The notes under the pieces: generated by a model
Database searches by the model: none
The model's input: the letters and a program-made list of their open reading frames with translations, nothing else
What the model was told of the DNA's origin: nothing
Made by a program: the position numbers and the translations under genes
Shown here: positions 53,084 to 62,100 of the stretch, in pieces
How the letters are laid out: every line of letters begins with the position of its first letter
Position numbering within the stretch: the stretch's first letter is position 1
Assembly: GCF_937873615.1 (NCBI RefSeq)
Contig: NZ_CALMYP010000017.1
Coordinates: 186,001-250,000, forward strand
Direction of reading: 5' to 3'
Source: an uncultured Paracoccus sp.
GTDB taxonomy: Bacteria > Pseudomonadota > Alphaproteobacteria > Rhodobacterales > Rhodobacteraceae
DNA: 64,000 bases

Positions 53084-54829
53084 CTATTCCGCCGCCTGTT
53101 CCGGCCTGTCCGAAGCCCCAGTCGCCGTCAGCGCCCGCCAGGCATCGTATTGCGACAGGAATACCTCGCCGGTCATCTCATCCAGGAAATGCGAACGTTT
53201 CAGGCGATCCATCACCGGCCCCTTGACCTCTGAAAGATGCAGCCGGATTCCCATGTCGCGCAGCCGGAAGTTGATCGCCTCAAGGCTTTCCAGCGCCGAG
53301 TAATCGACCGCATTCACCGCCGAGAACATCAGCACCACGTCGTGAATCCTGCAGCCCTCGGTCACACGGTTCTGAATCAGCGCCTCCAGAAAGCGGGCAT
53401 TGGCGAAATAGAGGCTCTCGTCCACGCGCAGGGTCAGAAGGCCGGGATCGGTTTTCACCTCGTGGCGCAGGATATTGCGGAAATGCTGGGTGCCGGGGAC
53501 CAGCCCGACCTCGGCCACATGCGGGCGCGAGGTCTTGAAGATCTGCAACAGCACCGAGATGCCGACGCCCGCGGCCACGCCGATCTCGACCCCCATGGTC
53601 AGGGTCAGCAGGATGGTGGCCGCAACGGCCAGAAAATCCGAGCGCGAATAGGCCCAGGTCTTCTTGAGGATCGACAGATCGACAAGGCTCAGCACCGCCA
53701 CCACGATGGTCGCGGCCAGCGTCGCATTGGGCAGGAAATAGACCAGGGGCGTCAGCGCAACGGCGGCAATGGCCAGTCCCACGGCGGTAAAGATGCCTGC
53801 GGCAGGGGTCTCGGCACCGGCATCGAAATTCACCACCGAACGGGCAAAGCCGCCGGTCACCGGATAGCCGCCGGTGAAGGCCGCGCCGATATTGGCCGCA
53901 CCAAGGCCGATCAGTTCCTGATCCGGGTCGATCCGCTGGCGGCGCTTGGCGGCCAGCGTCTGCGCGACCGAGACGCTTTCGACAAAGCCGATGACCGAAA
54001 TCAGGATCGCGGGCAGAAGAAGCGTGCCCAGAAGGTCGGGCGACAGGTCGGGCATGGTCAGGGGCGGCAGGCTTTGCGGGACTGCGCCCACGATCTTCAC
54101 ACCCTTGTCGACAAGACCGAGGCCAGCCACCGCCAGTGTCGAGACGATCACCGCCGCGACGGGGCCGGCCTTGGCAAGAATATCGGCCAGAAGCGGCGGC
54201 GCACCGAGTCGCTTCAGCAATGGCTTCAACCCTCGCCGCGCCCAGAACAGGAAGCCGGTCACGCCAAGCCCGATGGTCAGCGTGATCGGATTGGTCTCGG
54301 GCAGGTTTCGCAGGATCGCGGCCAGCATTTCGGGCAGGTTATGGCCGCCGGCCTCGATCCCCAGCAGATGCTTGAGCTGGCTGGTGGCGATCAGGATACC
54401 CGAGGCGCTGATGAAGCCCGCAATCACCGGATGGCTCAGGAAATTCGCCAGAAACCCCAGCCTCAGAACCCCGAGCGCCAGCAGGAACAGCCCCGAGAGC
54501 AACGCCAGCGTCAGCGCCGCCATGGCATAGCCGGCCGTGCCCTGCTGCGCCACCTGCCCCACCGCCGAGGCGGTCAGAAGCGAGACCACCGCCACCGGCC
54601 CCACTGCCAGCGCCCGGCTGGTGCCGAAGATCGCATAAAGCACCAGCGGCGCGATAGAGGCATAGATCCCGGCCTCTGGCGGAAGCCCCGCCAGCATCGC
54701 ATAGGCAAGCGATTGCGGGATCAGCATGATGGTCACGATGACCGCCGCCACCAGATCGTTCAGCAGCGCCGAACGGTCATAGCGGCGGCCCCAATCGAGA
54801 ATGGGGAAATAGCGGCTCAGGCGCGGCAT
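53084..54829 (-). CDS. SulP-family anion permease with STAS domain
   Basis: A 581-residue inner-membrane transporter with 10-12 helices and a cytoplasmic C-terminal STAS domain (from about residue 440; DESLYFANARFLEALI and FSAVNAVDYSALESL). SLAYAMLAGLPPEAGIYAS near residue 40 is the SulP signature. Members move sulfate, bicarbonate or other anions. Co-orientation with a persulfide dioxygenase-like gene and sulfur transporters suggests sulfate or sulfite movement, but substrate cannot be proven from sequence. Confidence 0.95.
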   Translation of the reverse strand: MPRLSRYFPILDWGRRYDRSALLNDLVAAVIVTIMLIPQSLAYAMLAGLPPEAGIYASIAPLVLYAIFGTSRALAVGPVAVVSLLTASAVGQVAQQGTAGYAMAALTLALLSGLFLLALGVLRLGFLANFLSHPVIAGFISASGILIATSQLKHLLGIEAGGHNLPEMLAAILRNLPETNPITLTIGLGVTGFLFWARRGLKPLLKRLGAPPLLADILAKAGPVAAVIVSTLAVAGLGLVDKGVKIVGAVPQSLPPLTMPDLSPDLLGTLLLPAILISVIGFVESVSVAQTLAAKRRQRIDPDQELIGLGAANIGAAFTGGYPVTGGFARSVVNFDAGAETPAAGIFTAVGLAIAAVALTPLVYFLPNATLAATIVVAVLSLVDLSILKKTWAYSRSDFLAVAATILLTLTMGVEIGVAAGVGISVLLQIFKTSRPHVAEVGLVPGTQHFRNILRHEVKTDPGLLTLRVDESLYFANARFLEALIQNRVTEGCRIHDVVLMFSAVNAVDYSALESLEAINFRLRDMGIRLHLSEVKGPVMDRLKRSHFLDEMTGEVFLSQYDAWRALTATGASDRPEQAAE

Positions 54830-54871
54830 GAAGGCAGGACTCCGGTCATCGAGGCAGGCAAGGCGGGCGAA

Positions 54872-55756
54872 TTACAACCCGTTGATCGGCACCTTCAGCA
54901 TCGGCCTGCCATCTTTGTCCTTCGGCACTTCGCCTGCGCGCATGTTCACCTGCAGCGAGGGAATGATGAGTCTGGGCATGTCCAGCGTCGCGTCACGCTC
55001 GGTCCGGAACTTGATGAACTCCTCGCGCGTCTTGCCGCCGCCGACATGGATGTTCTGCGCCTTCTCTTCGCCCACGGTGGTTTCCCAAAGGATCTCTCGG
55101 CCATTGGGGGCATAGTCGTGGCACATGAACAGCCGCATTTCGTCCGGCAGGGCCAGGACTTTCTGAATGCTGTCATAGAGTGTGCCGGCATCCCCGCCCG
55201 GAAAATCGGCCCGGGCAGAGCCGCCATCGGGCATGAACAGCGTGTCACCGACAAAGGCCGCGTCGCCCATCACATGGGTCATGCAGGCCGGCGTATGGCC
55301 GGGCGTATAGATGGCGAAGGCCGGCATATTGCCGATCATGTAGGTATCGCCATCCTCGAACAGCCGGTCGAACTGGCTGCCGTCGCGCTGGAACTCGGTG
55401 CCTTCGTTGAAGATCTTGCCGAACGTGTCCTGCACGACCAGGATCTTCGCGCCGACACCGATCTTGCCCCCCAGTTGCTGCTGGATATAGGGCGCGGCGG
55501 ACAGGTGATCGGCATGGACATGGGTCTCGATGATCCATTGCAGGTCGAGGCCCTGTTCACGCACCGCCGCAATCATCGCATCTGCGTGGTCATAGGTGAT
55601 GCGCCCGGCGGCATAGTCGATGTCCATGACACTGTCGACGATGGCGCAGGCGTTCGAACTCGGATCCTTCACGATATAGGAAATCGTGTTGGTGGCCTCG
55701 TCGAAGAAGGCCTGAACATCGGGATGCAAGGACATGTCGATCGGATGGGTGGTCAT
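54872..55756 (-). CDS. MBL-fold metallohydrolase, persulfide dioxygenase-like
   Basis: A 294-residue metallo-beta-lactamase-fold protein with the HVHADHLSAAPY metal motif, CMTHV and GDTLF strands, and CHDY near the C-terminus. This pattern fits ETHE1/Blh-type persulfide dioxygenases, which oxidise glutathione persulfide to sulfite using one iron. GGAGAGACGAG before the ATG supports the start MTTHPIDM; an upstream codon would add a short unconserved extension. It lies 16 nt after two YeeE genes. A glyoxalase II-like function is an alternative. Confidence 0.88.
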   Translation of the reverse strand: MTTHPIDMSLHPDVQAFFDEATNTISYIVKDPSSNACAIVDSVMDIDYAAGRITYDHADAMIAAVREQGLDLQWIIETHVHADHLSAAPYIQQQLGGKIGVGAKILVVQDTFGKIFNEGTEFQRDGSQFDRLFEDGDTYMIGNMPAFAIYTPGHTPACMTHVMGDAAFVGDTLFMPDGGSARADFPGGDAGTLYDSIQKVLALPDEMRLFMCHDYAPNGREILWETTVGEEKAQNIHVGGGKTREEFIKFRTERDATLDMPRLIIPSLQVNMRAGEVPKDKDGRPMLKVPINGL

Positions 55757-55772
55757 CTCGTCTCTCCTTCGA

Positions 55773-56201
55773 TCAGGTGGCGGGTGCAAGGCGCCGGGAC
55801 CGCAGCAGCCGTTGCAGCCAGATCCCGACGATTACCGCACCCAGGAACAGTGCGACCTCCCAACGGCCGGTGCCGAGCGCGGGAATGGCGGCACCCGGGC
55901 AGAAGCCGGCAATGCCCCAGCCGATGCCGAACAGTGCCGAGCCGCCGACCAGACGCGCGTCTATGGCGGTGGCGGTGGGAATCTGGAAACGCTCGGCAAA
56001 GACCGGCGTGCCACGCTTCCAGACCAGCCGGTAGCCGATGAAGGCCACGATCAGGGCGCCGCCCATGACGAAGGCAAGGCTCGGATCCCAGCTTCCGGCG
56101 AGGTCGAAGAAATTCAGCACCTTGGCCGGGTTCATCATCCCCGAAATGGCGATACCGACACCGAAGACCAGGCCGGTCAGAAGGGCGTATAGGGGTTTCA
56201 T
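55773..56201 (-). CDS. YeeE/YedE-family half transporter (PmpB-like)
   Basis: A 142-residue membrane protein of about four helices. It has GFCPGAAIPALGTG, the conserved Cys motif of the second YeeE half. The full-length YeeE/TsuA protein imports thiosulfate; split pairs such as this one move sulfur-containing species in sulfide-oxidising gene sets. It follows the other half by 3 nt. Confidence 0.9.
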   Translation of the reverse strand: MKPLYALLTGLVFGVGIAISGMMNPAKVLNFFDLAGSWDPSLAFVMGGALIVAFIGYRLVWKRGTPVFAERFQIPTATAIDARLVGGSALFGIGWGIAGFCPGAAIPALGTGRWEVALFLGAVIVGIWLQRLLRSRRLAPAT

Positions 56202-56204
56202 CGC

Positions 56205-56636
56205 TCAGCCTCCGAAGACATGGCGGATCAGATAGACAGTCAGCGCAGCCGTGGCCATGAAGGTCGGCACCGCGACGATGGAGCGCCGCGACAGCCGCGC
56301 CAGACCGCAAATGCCGTGGCCGGAGGTGCAGCCGGACCCGAGGCTGGCGCCGAAGCCAACGATCACGCCGCCAATCGCGATCATGGCCGGGCTGACCGGC
56401 ACATCGAGCGCGGGCCAGTTGCCGCTGACCAGAAAGACCAGCCCCGGCGCCAGAACCATGCCGAGCACCATGGCCGCGCGCCAGGAAAACTCCTCGGCAT
56501 CAGCAGGAAAGGCGAGGCCCGAAAGAATGCCCGTCGCCCCGAGGATACGACCGAGGCCGAGCATCAGAAGCACCGCGCCAAGCCCGATCAGAAGCCCGCC
56601 GCCAAAGGACGCGAAAGGGGTGAATGCCGTGACCAT
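56205..56636 (-). CDS. YeeE/YedE-family half transporter (PmpA-like)
   Basis: A 143-residue membrane protein of about four helices with GSGCTSGHGICGLARLS, the conserved Cys signature of the first YeeE half. With the following gene it should form one sulfur-compound transporter. The 3-nt spacing on both sides indicates one transcript. Confidence 0.92.
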   Translation of the reverse strand: MVTAFTPFASFGGGLLIGLGAVLLMLGLGRILGATGILSGLAFPADAEEFSWRAAMVLGMVLAPGLVFLVSGNWPALDVPVSPAMIAIGGVIVGFGASLGSGCTSGHGICGLARLSRRSIVAVPTFMATAALTVYLIRHVFGG

Positions 56637-56639
56637 CGC

Positions 56640-56852
56640 TTATCTCCGACAGGTCTTGACGCCGAAGATGGAATAAAGCGGGCAGACGCGCATCGCCGCC
56701 GTCACCAGCATGACGACACCCACAAGGGCCGCGCCGTATTTCAGGAACCCTCCGGCAAAGGCGGGAATGCCGCTGAAAAAGGCGAGGTAGAGCAGCACGA
56801 TCCCCAGAACCACCCGCAGAATTCGGTCGAGATTTCCAACATTGACAGACAT
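56640..56852 (-). CDS. DUF2892 (YgaP-like) small membrane protein
   Basis: A 70-residue protein with two helices and the DUF2892 pattern NVGNLDRILRVVLG at the start. In larger proteins this domain is fused to rhodanese (YgaP). Here it is free and is the first gene of the sulfur operon, immediately downstream of the promoter/operator region. Confidence 0.88.
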   Translation of the reverse strand: MSVNVGNLDRILRVVLGIVLLYLAFFSGIPAFAGGFLKYGAALVGVVMLVTAAMRVCPLYSIFGVKTCRR

Positions 56853-56883
56853 CTTGCCCTCCGGGCTTTATGAAACTGTCCTC

Positions 56884-56924
56884 AATGTAGCGCGACCGAC
56901 CCGCCGTTTAAGTGATATTGTCAC
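56884..56924 (-). promoter_or_regulatory. Promoter and possible Crp/Fnr-type operator of the sulfur operon
   Basis: On the minus strand GTGACAATATCAC (56924-56912) has half-sites GTGA and TCAC with 5 nt between; standard CRP/FNR sites have 6. It abuts TTAAAC (56911-56906), then 16 nt to TACATT (56889-56884), a plausible -35/-10 pair. It stands between the regulator gene and the operon it probably controls. Confidence 0.35.
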
Positions 56925-56954
56925 GCTCGGCGCCGATTTCGGGGGTGACGCCGT

Positions 56955-57620
56955 TCAGCTTTGTGCCAGCGCCACGAGCGCCGGCTTGTCGCTCAGTGTG
57001 ATCCGTCCGCGCGATTGTGCGATCAGCCCGCGCTTCTGGAAATCCTGCAACACGCGCGAGATCACCTCGCGCGCGGTGCCAAGCTCGCTGGCAAGTTGCT
57101 GATGGGTGGCCGAAAGCTCCTTCATCGGGCCGGCCAGCGTCAGCAGCCGCTCGGCAAGGCGCACGTCGATCCGACCGAAGGCAACATCGTCGACCACGCG
57201 CAAGAGGTCGATCAGCCGGCGCGAATAGGCCGCGAAGACAAAGGAGCGAAAGGCGTCCTCCTCGGCCAGAAGACGTTCAAAGGAATGCTTGGGCAGCATC
57301 ACCACGGTGACATCGGTTTCGGCGATGCCCTCGGCATTATAGGCTTCTTCGGCCAGCATGCAGGCGGTGGTCAGCACACAGCTTTCGCCGGCATCGACAC
57401 GGTAAAGCACGATGTCGCGCCCGCTGCCCGAGCTTTGCGAGACCCGGATCGTGCCCTCGGACAGAAACAGCAGGCTGTCGGGAATGTTCGAAGGTCCGAA
57501 AACCTGCCGGCCCTTCGCCACTTTCCGAACCCGCCCGACCGCAAGCAGCCGGTCCCGCACCGCGCGCGGCAGGTTGCGGGTGCCCTGAAACTGCTCGGTC
57601 CAGTCCTTCGCAATGGTCAT
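56955..57620 (-). CDS. Crp/Fnr-family transcriptional regulator with two cysteines
   Basis: A 221-residue regulator with an N-terminal cyclic-nucleotide-binding-type beta barrel, a long dimer helix and a C-terminal winged helix (LASELGTAREVISRVLQDFQKRG). It lacks the N-terminal Cys cluster of FNR. The only cysteines are C81 and C87 in GESCVLTTACML, inside the effector domain. Given the sulfur genes that follow, these may form a thiol or persulfide switch, which is inference. GGGAGG precedes the ATG at 57620. It is separated from the operon by 102 nt with an operator-like site. Confidence 0.88.
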   Translation of the reverse strand: MTIAKDWTEQFQGTRNLPRAVRDRLLAVGRVRKVAKGRQVFGPSNIPDSLLFLSEGTIRVSQSSGSGRDIVLYRVDAGESCVLTTACMLAEEAYNAEGIAETDVTVVMLPKHSFERLLAEEDAFRSFVFAAYSRRLIDLLRVVDDVAFGRIDVRLAERLLTLAGPMKELSATHQQLASELGTAREVISRVLQDFQKRGLIAQSRGRITLSDKPALVALAQS

Positions 57621-57633
57621 TGCGTCCTCCCTG

Positions 57634-58140
57634 TCAGCGCCGGGTGATCCCCTCGATCGGCGCAGGGGGAACCGGGCGCGTGACCAGATGGCTCTTGCGC
57701 TTCTCGTAGAAGGCATTTCCGCCGGTCACCAGAACGTAATGCATGTTATCATAAGGGAAGCTGTAGCCGGCGGTATGAAAGAACATCGCATTGGCGACCA
57801 GCGGATGCCGCTCTCCTCGCAGGACGGCGCGGGCGGCTTCCTCGATCATCGGCATGGAGCGCGAATTCATCTTCCGGGTCATCACCCCCTTGGCGAACTG
57901 GTTCTTCTGCCCGACCACGCCGCAGACCGTATTCGGGAACTTGTCCGATTCCACCCGGTTCATGACCACGCTGCCGACCGCGATCATGCCATCGCGGCTG
58001 GAACGGTTGGATTCGAAATACATCGCCCGTTCCATGCATTCCAATTCGCTGTGACGACCGCCGATAGAGCATCCCGCCAAAAGCGCAATGCCCGCGACCG
58101 AGGCGATGGCGGACCATCGCGCAGGCTGGGGAAGTTTCAT
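57634..58140 (-). CDS. SleB-like cell-wall hydrolase lipoprotein
   Basis: A 168-residue lipoprotein: the signal ends in the lipobox LLAGC with Cys24. The rest matches the SleB/Hydrolase_2 family, which cleaves peptidoglycan; the likely catalytic Glu is in RAMYFESNRSS and the fold includes VVMNRVESDKFP and GVVGQKNQF. It lies 13 nt upstream of the Crp/Fnr gene, so read-through is possible. Family members act in spore germination or in cell-wall turnover in non-sporulating bacteria. Confidence 0.9.
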   Translation of the reverse strand: MKLPQPARWSAIASVAGIALLAGCSIGGRHSELECMERAMYFESNRSSRDGMIAVGSVVMNRVESDKFPNTVCGVVGQKNQFAKGVMTRKMNSRSMPMIEEAARAVLRGERHPLVANAMFFHTAGYSFPYDNMHYVLVTGGNAFYEKRKSHLVTRPVPPAPIEGITRR

Positions 58141-58293
58141 CCTGAAGTCCTCGTGCTGCTCGTGTTTTTTGTTCTTTGTCCGTCAGAGGCTAACAGCAGC
58201 AGGGCCTGCATTTCAACTGCGCCAAGCTGACAGATCGGCTGATGGCCCGACACATCCTTGTTACGCAAAGAGGCTGACAGGAGGTCAATCGAC

Positions 58294-58443
58294 GTGGGTA
58301 TGAAGAACCGTCCGGCCCGCCCTGACATCCATGCTTCAGCCTTGCTTCGACCGATGCGCGACCCTTGCCGAGCCGGGCAGATCGTGACAGATGAATGGCG
58401 GCTCGGTCGACGGGCCGCCTGCAACGGACCATGCCAAAAATGA
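58294..58443 (+). CDS. Possible small protein overlapping the ackA start
   Basis: A 49-codon frame opens at GTG with AGGAGG 9 nt upstream and ends with TGA inside the ATGA that also starts ackA. This 4-nt overlap is typical of translational coupling. The product is basic, soluble and unlike any family I know; it contains three Cys. It may be a real small protein or an upstream reading frame that adjusts ackA translation. Coding potential is not otherwise supported. Confidence 0.35.
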   Translation: MGMKNRPARPDIHASALLRPMRDPCRAGQIVTDEWRLGRRAACNGPCQK

Positions 58444-59624
58444 CCGAAGCCGTCCTGACCCTGAATGCCGGGTCTTCCTCCTTGAAAGTGGCGCTGTTTC
58501 CGGCCTCGGGCGATCAGCCAATGGTCACCGGCTTGGTCGACAGCATCGGCCCGAATGCCGCCCTGAAGCTGAAGAATGAACGCGGCGAGGCCATCGCCCC
58601 CGTCCCCGGCGACATGAGCACCCATGCCGGGGCCATGCAGACCGTGGTCGCGAGCCTCCGTCGCGCCTATCCCGACCTGGACCTTGTCGCGATAGGTCAT
58701 CGTGTCGTTCATGGCGGCGACCGCCATACTGCCCCGGCCCTGGTGGATGCGGCGGAACTACAGGCGCTGGACGCGCTGTCGCCCTTCGCGCCGCTGCATC
58801 AGCCCCATAACCTCGCCGGGATCCGCGCCGCGATGGAGAGCTTTCCCGGCGTGCCGCAGGTGGCCTGTTTCGACACCGCCTTTCACCGCAACCATCCCTG
58901 GGTGAACGACACCTTCGCCTTGCCACGGTCCTTTTATGACGAGGGCGTGCGCCGCTATGGCTTTCACGGCCTCAGCTATGACTATGTCTCGGGCGAGTTG
59001 GCGCGCACTGCCCCGCAACTGGCCGAGGGGCGGGTGGTGATCGCCCATCTCGGGAACGGCGCTTCGATGTGCGCCCTTCAGGATGGCCGCTCAATGGCCT
59101 CGACCATGGGGTTTTCGGCGCTTGACGGGCTGCCGATGGGCACGCGTTCGGGCCAGCTCGATCCGGGCGTCCTGCTGTATCTGATGGATCAGCGCGGGAT
59201 GAGCGCGGCCGAAATCTCGGACCTGCTCTACAAGAAATCGGGGCTTCTGGGCCTGTCGGGCCTGTCGAATGACATGCGCAAGCTGGAAGCGGCAGGCACG
59301 CCCGACGCCGCGCAGGCCATCGACTATTTCGTCTTTCGCGCGCAGCGCGAGGTCGGGGCCATGGCAGCAGCCCTTGGCGGCATCGACGCACTGGTCTTCT
59401 GCGGCGGCATCGGCGAAAACTCCCGCCTGATCCGCGCCCGCATCTGCGAAAGGCTGGACTGGATGGGGATCGAGATCGACCATCAGCGCAATGCCGCCAA
59501 TGACCGGGTCATCTCCTCTGAAATGGCACGGACCACGGTGATGATCATTCCCACGAACGAGGAACTGGTGATCGCCCGCGCCGCGCGCAAGGCGGCAGAT
59601 CTCAACAAAAGCAATCAATTGTAA
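58440..59624 (+). CDS. ackA: Acetate kinase
   Basis: A 394-residue enzyme that interconverts acetate plus ATP and acetyl phosphate plus ADP. Motifs are VLTLNAGSSSLKV at the start, GHRVVHGG around residue 80, ACFDTAFH, HLGNGAS, and CGGIGENS. I prefer the ATG at 58440 because of the ATGA overlap with an upstream frame; an ATG 9 nt earlier is possible. No pta gene is adjacent in the window, so its partner must be elsewhere. Confidence 0.95.
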   Translation: MTEAVLTLNAGSSSLKVALFPASGDQPMVTGLVDSIGPNAALKLKNERGEAIAPVPGDMSTHAGAMQTVVASLRRAYPDLDLVAIGHRVVHGGDRHTAPALVDAAELQALDALSPFAPLHQPHNLAGIRAAMESFPGVPQVACFDTAFHRNHPWVNDTFALPRSFYDEGVRRYGFHGLSYDYVSGELARTAPQLAEGRVVIAHLGNGASMCALQDGRSMASTMGFSALDGLPMGTRSGQLDPGVLLYLMDQRGMSAAEISDLLYKKSGLLGLSGLSNDMRKLEAAGTPDAAQAIDYFVFRAQREVGAMAAALGGIDALVFCGGIGENSRLIRARICERLDWMGIEIDHQRNAANDRVISSEMARTTVMIIPTNEELVIARAARKAADLNKSNQL

Positions 59625-59651
59625 GAAACTATTCTGAGCCATGCGCTGCTG

Positions 59652-59668
59652 CCGGAAGGCACTTCCGG
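59652..59668 (+). terminator. Hairpin after ackA
   Basis: CCGGAAG and CTTCCGG pair around GCA, 28 nt downstream of the ackA stop. No T-run follows. From here to the leader ORF at 59888 I see nothing further that I can name. Confidence 0.45.
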
Positions 59669-59887
59669 ATGTCAGCCCTATGTCTGGCAGGCTCAAAGTG
59701 ATCGTATGATCGGCCTTCTTGTCGAGCCGGGCCGCGGCACGCCCCAAGGCTGTGGGCAACCGGCCAGAAAGGTGAGACGCATGGTCGCGGAGAGATGATT
59801 GCTGTTCAAAACCTCAGGCTGCGGGATTAGTCATTAAAGCAAACGCGGCTCGACGGCATAAGCTGTCGGGGCGACAGGGAGGGGAAA

Positions 59888-59944
59888 ATGACAGTCCAGA
59901 CCACGCCAAGCCACCACCTGCCTGCCAAGCCGGCATGGCACTGA
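59888..59944 (+). CDS. Putative 18-codon leader peptide upstream of nnrS
   Basis: ATG is preceded by GGGAGGGG with good spacing and opens MTVQTTPSHHLPAKPAWH, then TGA, ending 10 nt before the nnrS ATG. The nnrS start itself has only a weak ribosome site. Together these suggest translational coupling or attenuation through a leader peptide. It is too short for any homology argument. Confidence 0.35.
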   Translation: MTVQTTPSHHLPAKPAWH

Positions 59945-59954
59945 GCGGCACCTG

Positions 59955-61139
59955 ATGGCCGAGGTTGCAAAGCGCATCCGCGAATGGCAGGGCCCCGCGC
60001 TGTTTTCATATGGGTTCCGACCGTTCTTTCTCTCAGCCGGACTTTGGGCGGTTCTGGCCATGGTCCTGTGGCTGCTGTTTCTGACCGGGCATCTGGACCT
60101 GCCCGGCCCCTTCGACCCGACAAGCTGGCACGCGCATGAGTTTCTGTTCGGCTATACCGGTGCGGTGATCGGCGGCTTCGTTCTGACGGCGGTCCCGAAC
60201 TGGACCGGACGGCTTCCGGTAACCGGCTGGCCGCTGGCGGGACTGTCCGGGCTTTGGCTTCTGGGCCGGATCGCGGTCATGAGTCCGCTCGACTGGTGGC
60301 TGATCCTCGTTCTCGACCTGTCCATGCCTGTGGCATTGGTCGCCGTAATCCTGCGCGAAGTCCTTGCCGGGCGGAACTGGCGCAACCTGCCGGTGGCCGG
60401 GCTGATCGCGGTCTTTGCCCTGTCGAACGGCCTGTTCCATATCGAGGCGGCAAGGGGGATTGCGGCCTCAAGCGGTCTCGGGATGCGCCTCGGGCTGGCG
60501 GCCGTGCTGATGCTGATCGCATTGATCGGTGGGCGCATCATCCCCAGCTTCACCCGCAACTGGCTTGCGGCGCGGGGCGCGACCGCCCTGCCCGTCCCTT
60601 TCGGGCGGGCCGACAGGCTGGTGCTGGCCGTTACCGCGCTGACGCTTCTGGCCTTTTTCGCCGGACCCGGGTGGCCGTTCACGGCGTGGTTGTTCCTGAT
60701 CTGCGGGCTGGCCCATGTCTGGCGCCTCTCGCGTTGGCGTGGGTTGGCTACCGGCGCCGAGCCATTGGTCTGGGTGCTTCATATGGCCTATGCGCTGCTG
60801 GCCCTAGGCTTCCTGACCGAAGGCCTCGCAGGGCTGGGCCTCGCCCCCGAACCTGCCGCCCGCCATGTCCTTATGGCTGGCGCCATCGGGATGACGACCC
60901 TCGCGGTGATGAGCCGTGCCAGCCTTGGCCATACCCGCCGCACACTTCACGCCGGGCCGGGACTGAGCGCCTGCTATATTTCGCTGGCGCTGTCCGTTTT
61001 CGCGCGTCTGGCCGCCGGGTTCTGGCCGGATGCGACTGCATTGCTGCACATATCGGCGACTCTCTGGATCATGGCCTATGGCGGCTTTTGCCTTCTCTAC
61101 TGGCCAATCCTGACCCGACCGCCGCTTCCAAGAGGCTGA
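59955..61139 (+). CDS. nnrS: NnrS-family membrane protein
   Basis: A 394-residue protein with about 12 helices. Features typical of NnrS are LFSYGFRPFFLSAGLWA at the N-terminus, HAHEFLFGYTGAVIGGF, and RIIPSFTRNWLAARG. NnrS is a heme- and copper-containing inner-membrane protein that protects against nitric oxide stress and is usually controlled by NNR/FNR. I do not see an obvious NNR box upstream. No denitrification gene is in this window. An 18-codon leader ORF lies just upstream. Confidence 0.93.
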   Translation: MAEVAKRIREWQGPALFSYGFRPFFLSAGLWAVLAMVLWLLFLTGHLDLPGPFDPTSWHAHEFLFGYTGAVIGGFVLTAVPNWTGRLPVTGWPLAGLSGLWLLGRIAVMSPLDWWLILVLDLSMPVALVAVILREVLAGRNWRNLPVAGLIAVFALSNGLFHIEAARGIAASSGLGMRLGLAAVLMLIALIGGRIIPSFTRNWLAARGATALPVPFGRADRLVLAVTALTLLAFFAGPGWPFTAWLFLICGLAHVWRLSRWRGLATGAEPLVWVLHMAYALLALGFLTEGLAGLGLAPEPAARHVLMAGAIGMTTLAVMSRASLGHTRRTLHAGPGLSACYISLALSVFARLAAGFWPDATALLHISATLWIMAYGGFCLLYWPILTRPPLPRG

Positions 61140-61185
61140 CCGCGCCCCTGACCCGAACCGATACCGTCCGGCTCGGGCCTTGGCG

Positions 61186-62100
61186 TCATGCCGTCTCGCC
61201 CGTGGGCAGCCGCAGCCGCACCCGCTTCACCCGGCGCGGATCGGCATCGACGACCTCGAATTCGGCGCCGCTGTCATGGGGGATCACCTCGCCGCGCACC
61301 GGAACCCGGCCGGTCAGCATGAAGATCAGCCCGCCGAGCGTATCGACATCCTCGTCTTCCTCGCCCGGCACCAGGCGCAGCCCGGTTTCCTGTTCCAGTT
61401 CATCCAGCGGCGCACGGGCCTGGATCAGCCATTGACCCGGCTTTTCCTCGACCCAGAGGCCGCCTTCGACCTCGTCATGCTCGTCCTCGATTTCGCCGAT
61501 CACCTGTTCGATCAGATCCTCGATGGTCACCAGCCCGTCGACGCCGCCATATTCGTCGATGACGAGTGCCATGTGGATGCGGTCCTTCTGCATCTGCTGC
61601 AGGAGCACGCCGATGGGCATCGAGGGCGGCACATAAAGCAGCGGTCGCAACATCGGGCGCAGGCTGAACTTGCCGGCGGGCTTGGCGCCAAAGCCGTGTT
61701 TCAGCGCCAGATCCTTGAGATGGATCAGCCCCAGCGGGCTGTCCAGCGTGCCCCGAAAGACCGGGATGCGCGAAAAGCCATGCTCGCGGAACATCTCGAC
61801 CAACTCGTCGAGCTTTGCCGTGATCGGTGCCGCGGCGATCTCGACCTTGGGAATGGCCACATCGTCGACCCGCATCCGCCTGAGGTTGAGCATACCCGGC
61901 ACCGCCGGCTCGGGCGCGCGGTGTTCCTCGGGGATGGCATTGGCATCTTCGCCGCTAGAAAAGGCGCCGAACAGACGGCCCAGGAACCCGCGCGATGCAG
62001 GCAGGTCGCGCCCCTCGCTGCCGACACCGTCTGCCCATCCGGCTGGATCGGCACCGATATCGGCGGGGGGCGCGGGACTTCGCGATGGGTCGCTGTTCAT
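61186..62100 (-). CDS. corC: CorC/HlyC-type CBS-domain protein
   Basis: A 304-residue cytoplasmic protein lacking the DUF21 membrane domain. It has paired CBS domains (with [12 protein letters not shown] and [14 protein letters not shown]) and a C-terminal CorC_HlyC domain (about residues 215-300). CorC proteins are linked to magnesium/cobalt efflux or transport. The ATG overlaps the ybeY stop by 4 nt. Order phoH-ybeY-corC is conserved in many proteobacteria; an lnt gene, frequent next, is replaced here by convergent nnrS. Confidence 0.93.
   Translation of the reverse strand: MNSDPSRSPAPPADIGADPAGWADGVGSEGRDLPASRGFLGRLFGAFSSGEDANAIPEEHRAPEPAVPGMLNLRRMRVDDVAIPKVEIAAAPITAKLDELVEMFREHGFSRIPVFRGTLDSPLGLIHLKDLALKHGFGAKPAGKFSLRPMLRPLLYVPPSMPIGVLLQQMQKDRIHMALVIDEYGGVDGLVTIEDLIEQVIGEIEDEHDEVEGGLWVEEKPGQWLIQARAPLDELEQETGLRLVPGEEDEDVDTLGGLIFMLTGRVPVRGEVIPHDSGAEFEVVDADPRRVKRVRLRLPTGETA

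Noticed and set aside
59625..59954. FNR/NNR box upstream of nnrS
   Set aside because: No TTGAT-N4-ATCAA or close variant is visible. Only an ackA hairpin and a leader ORF are supported.
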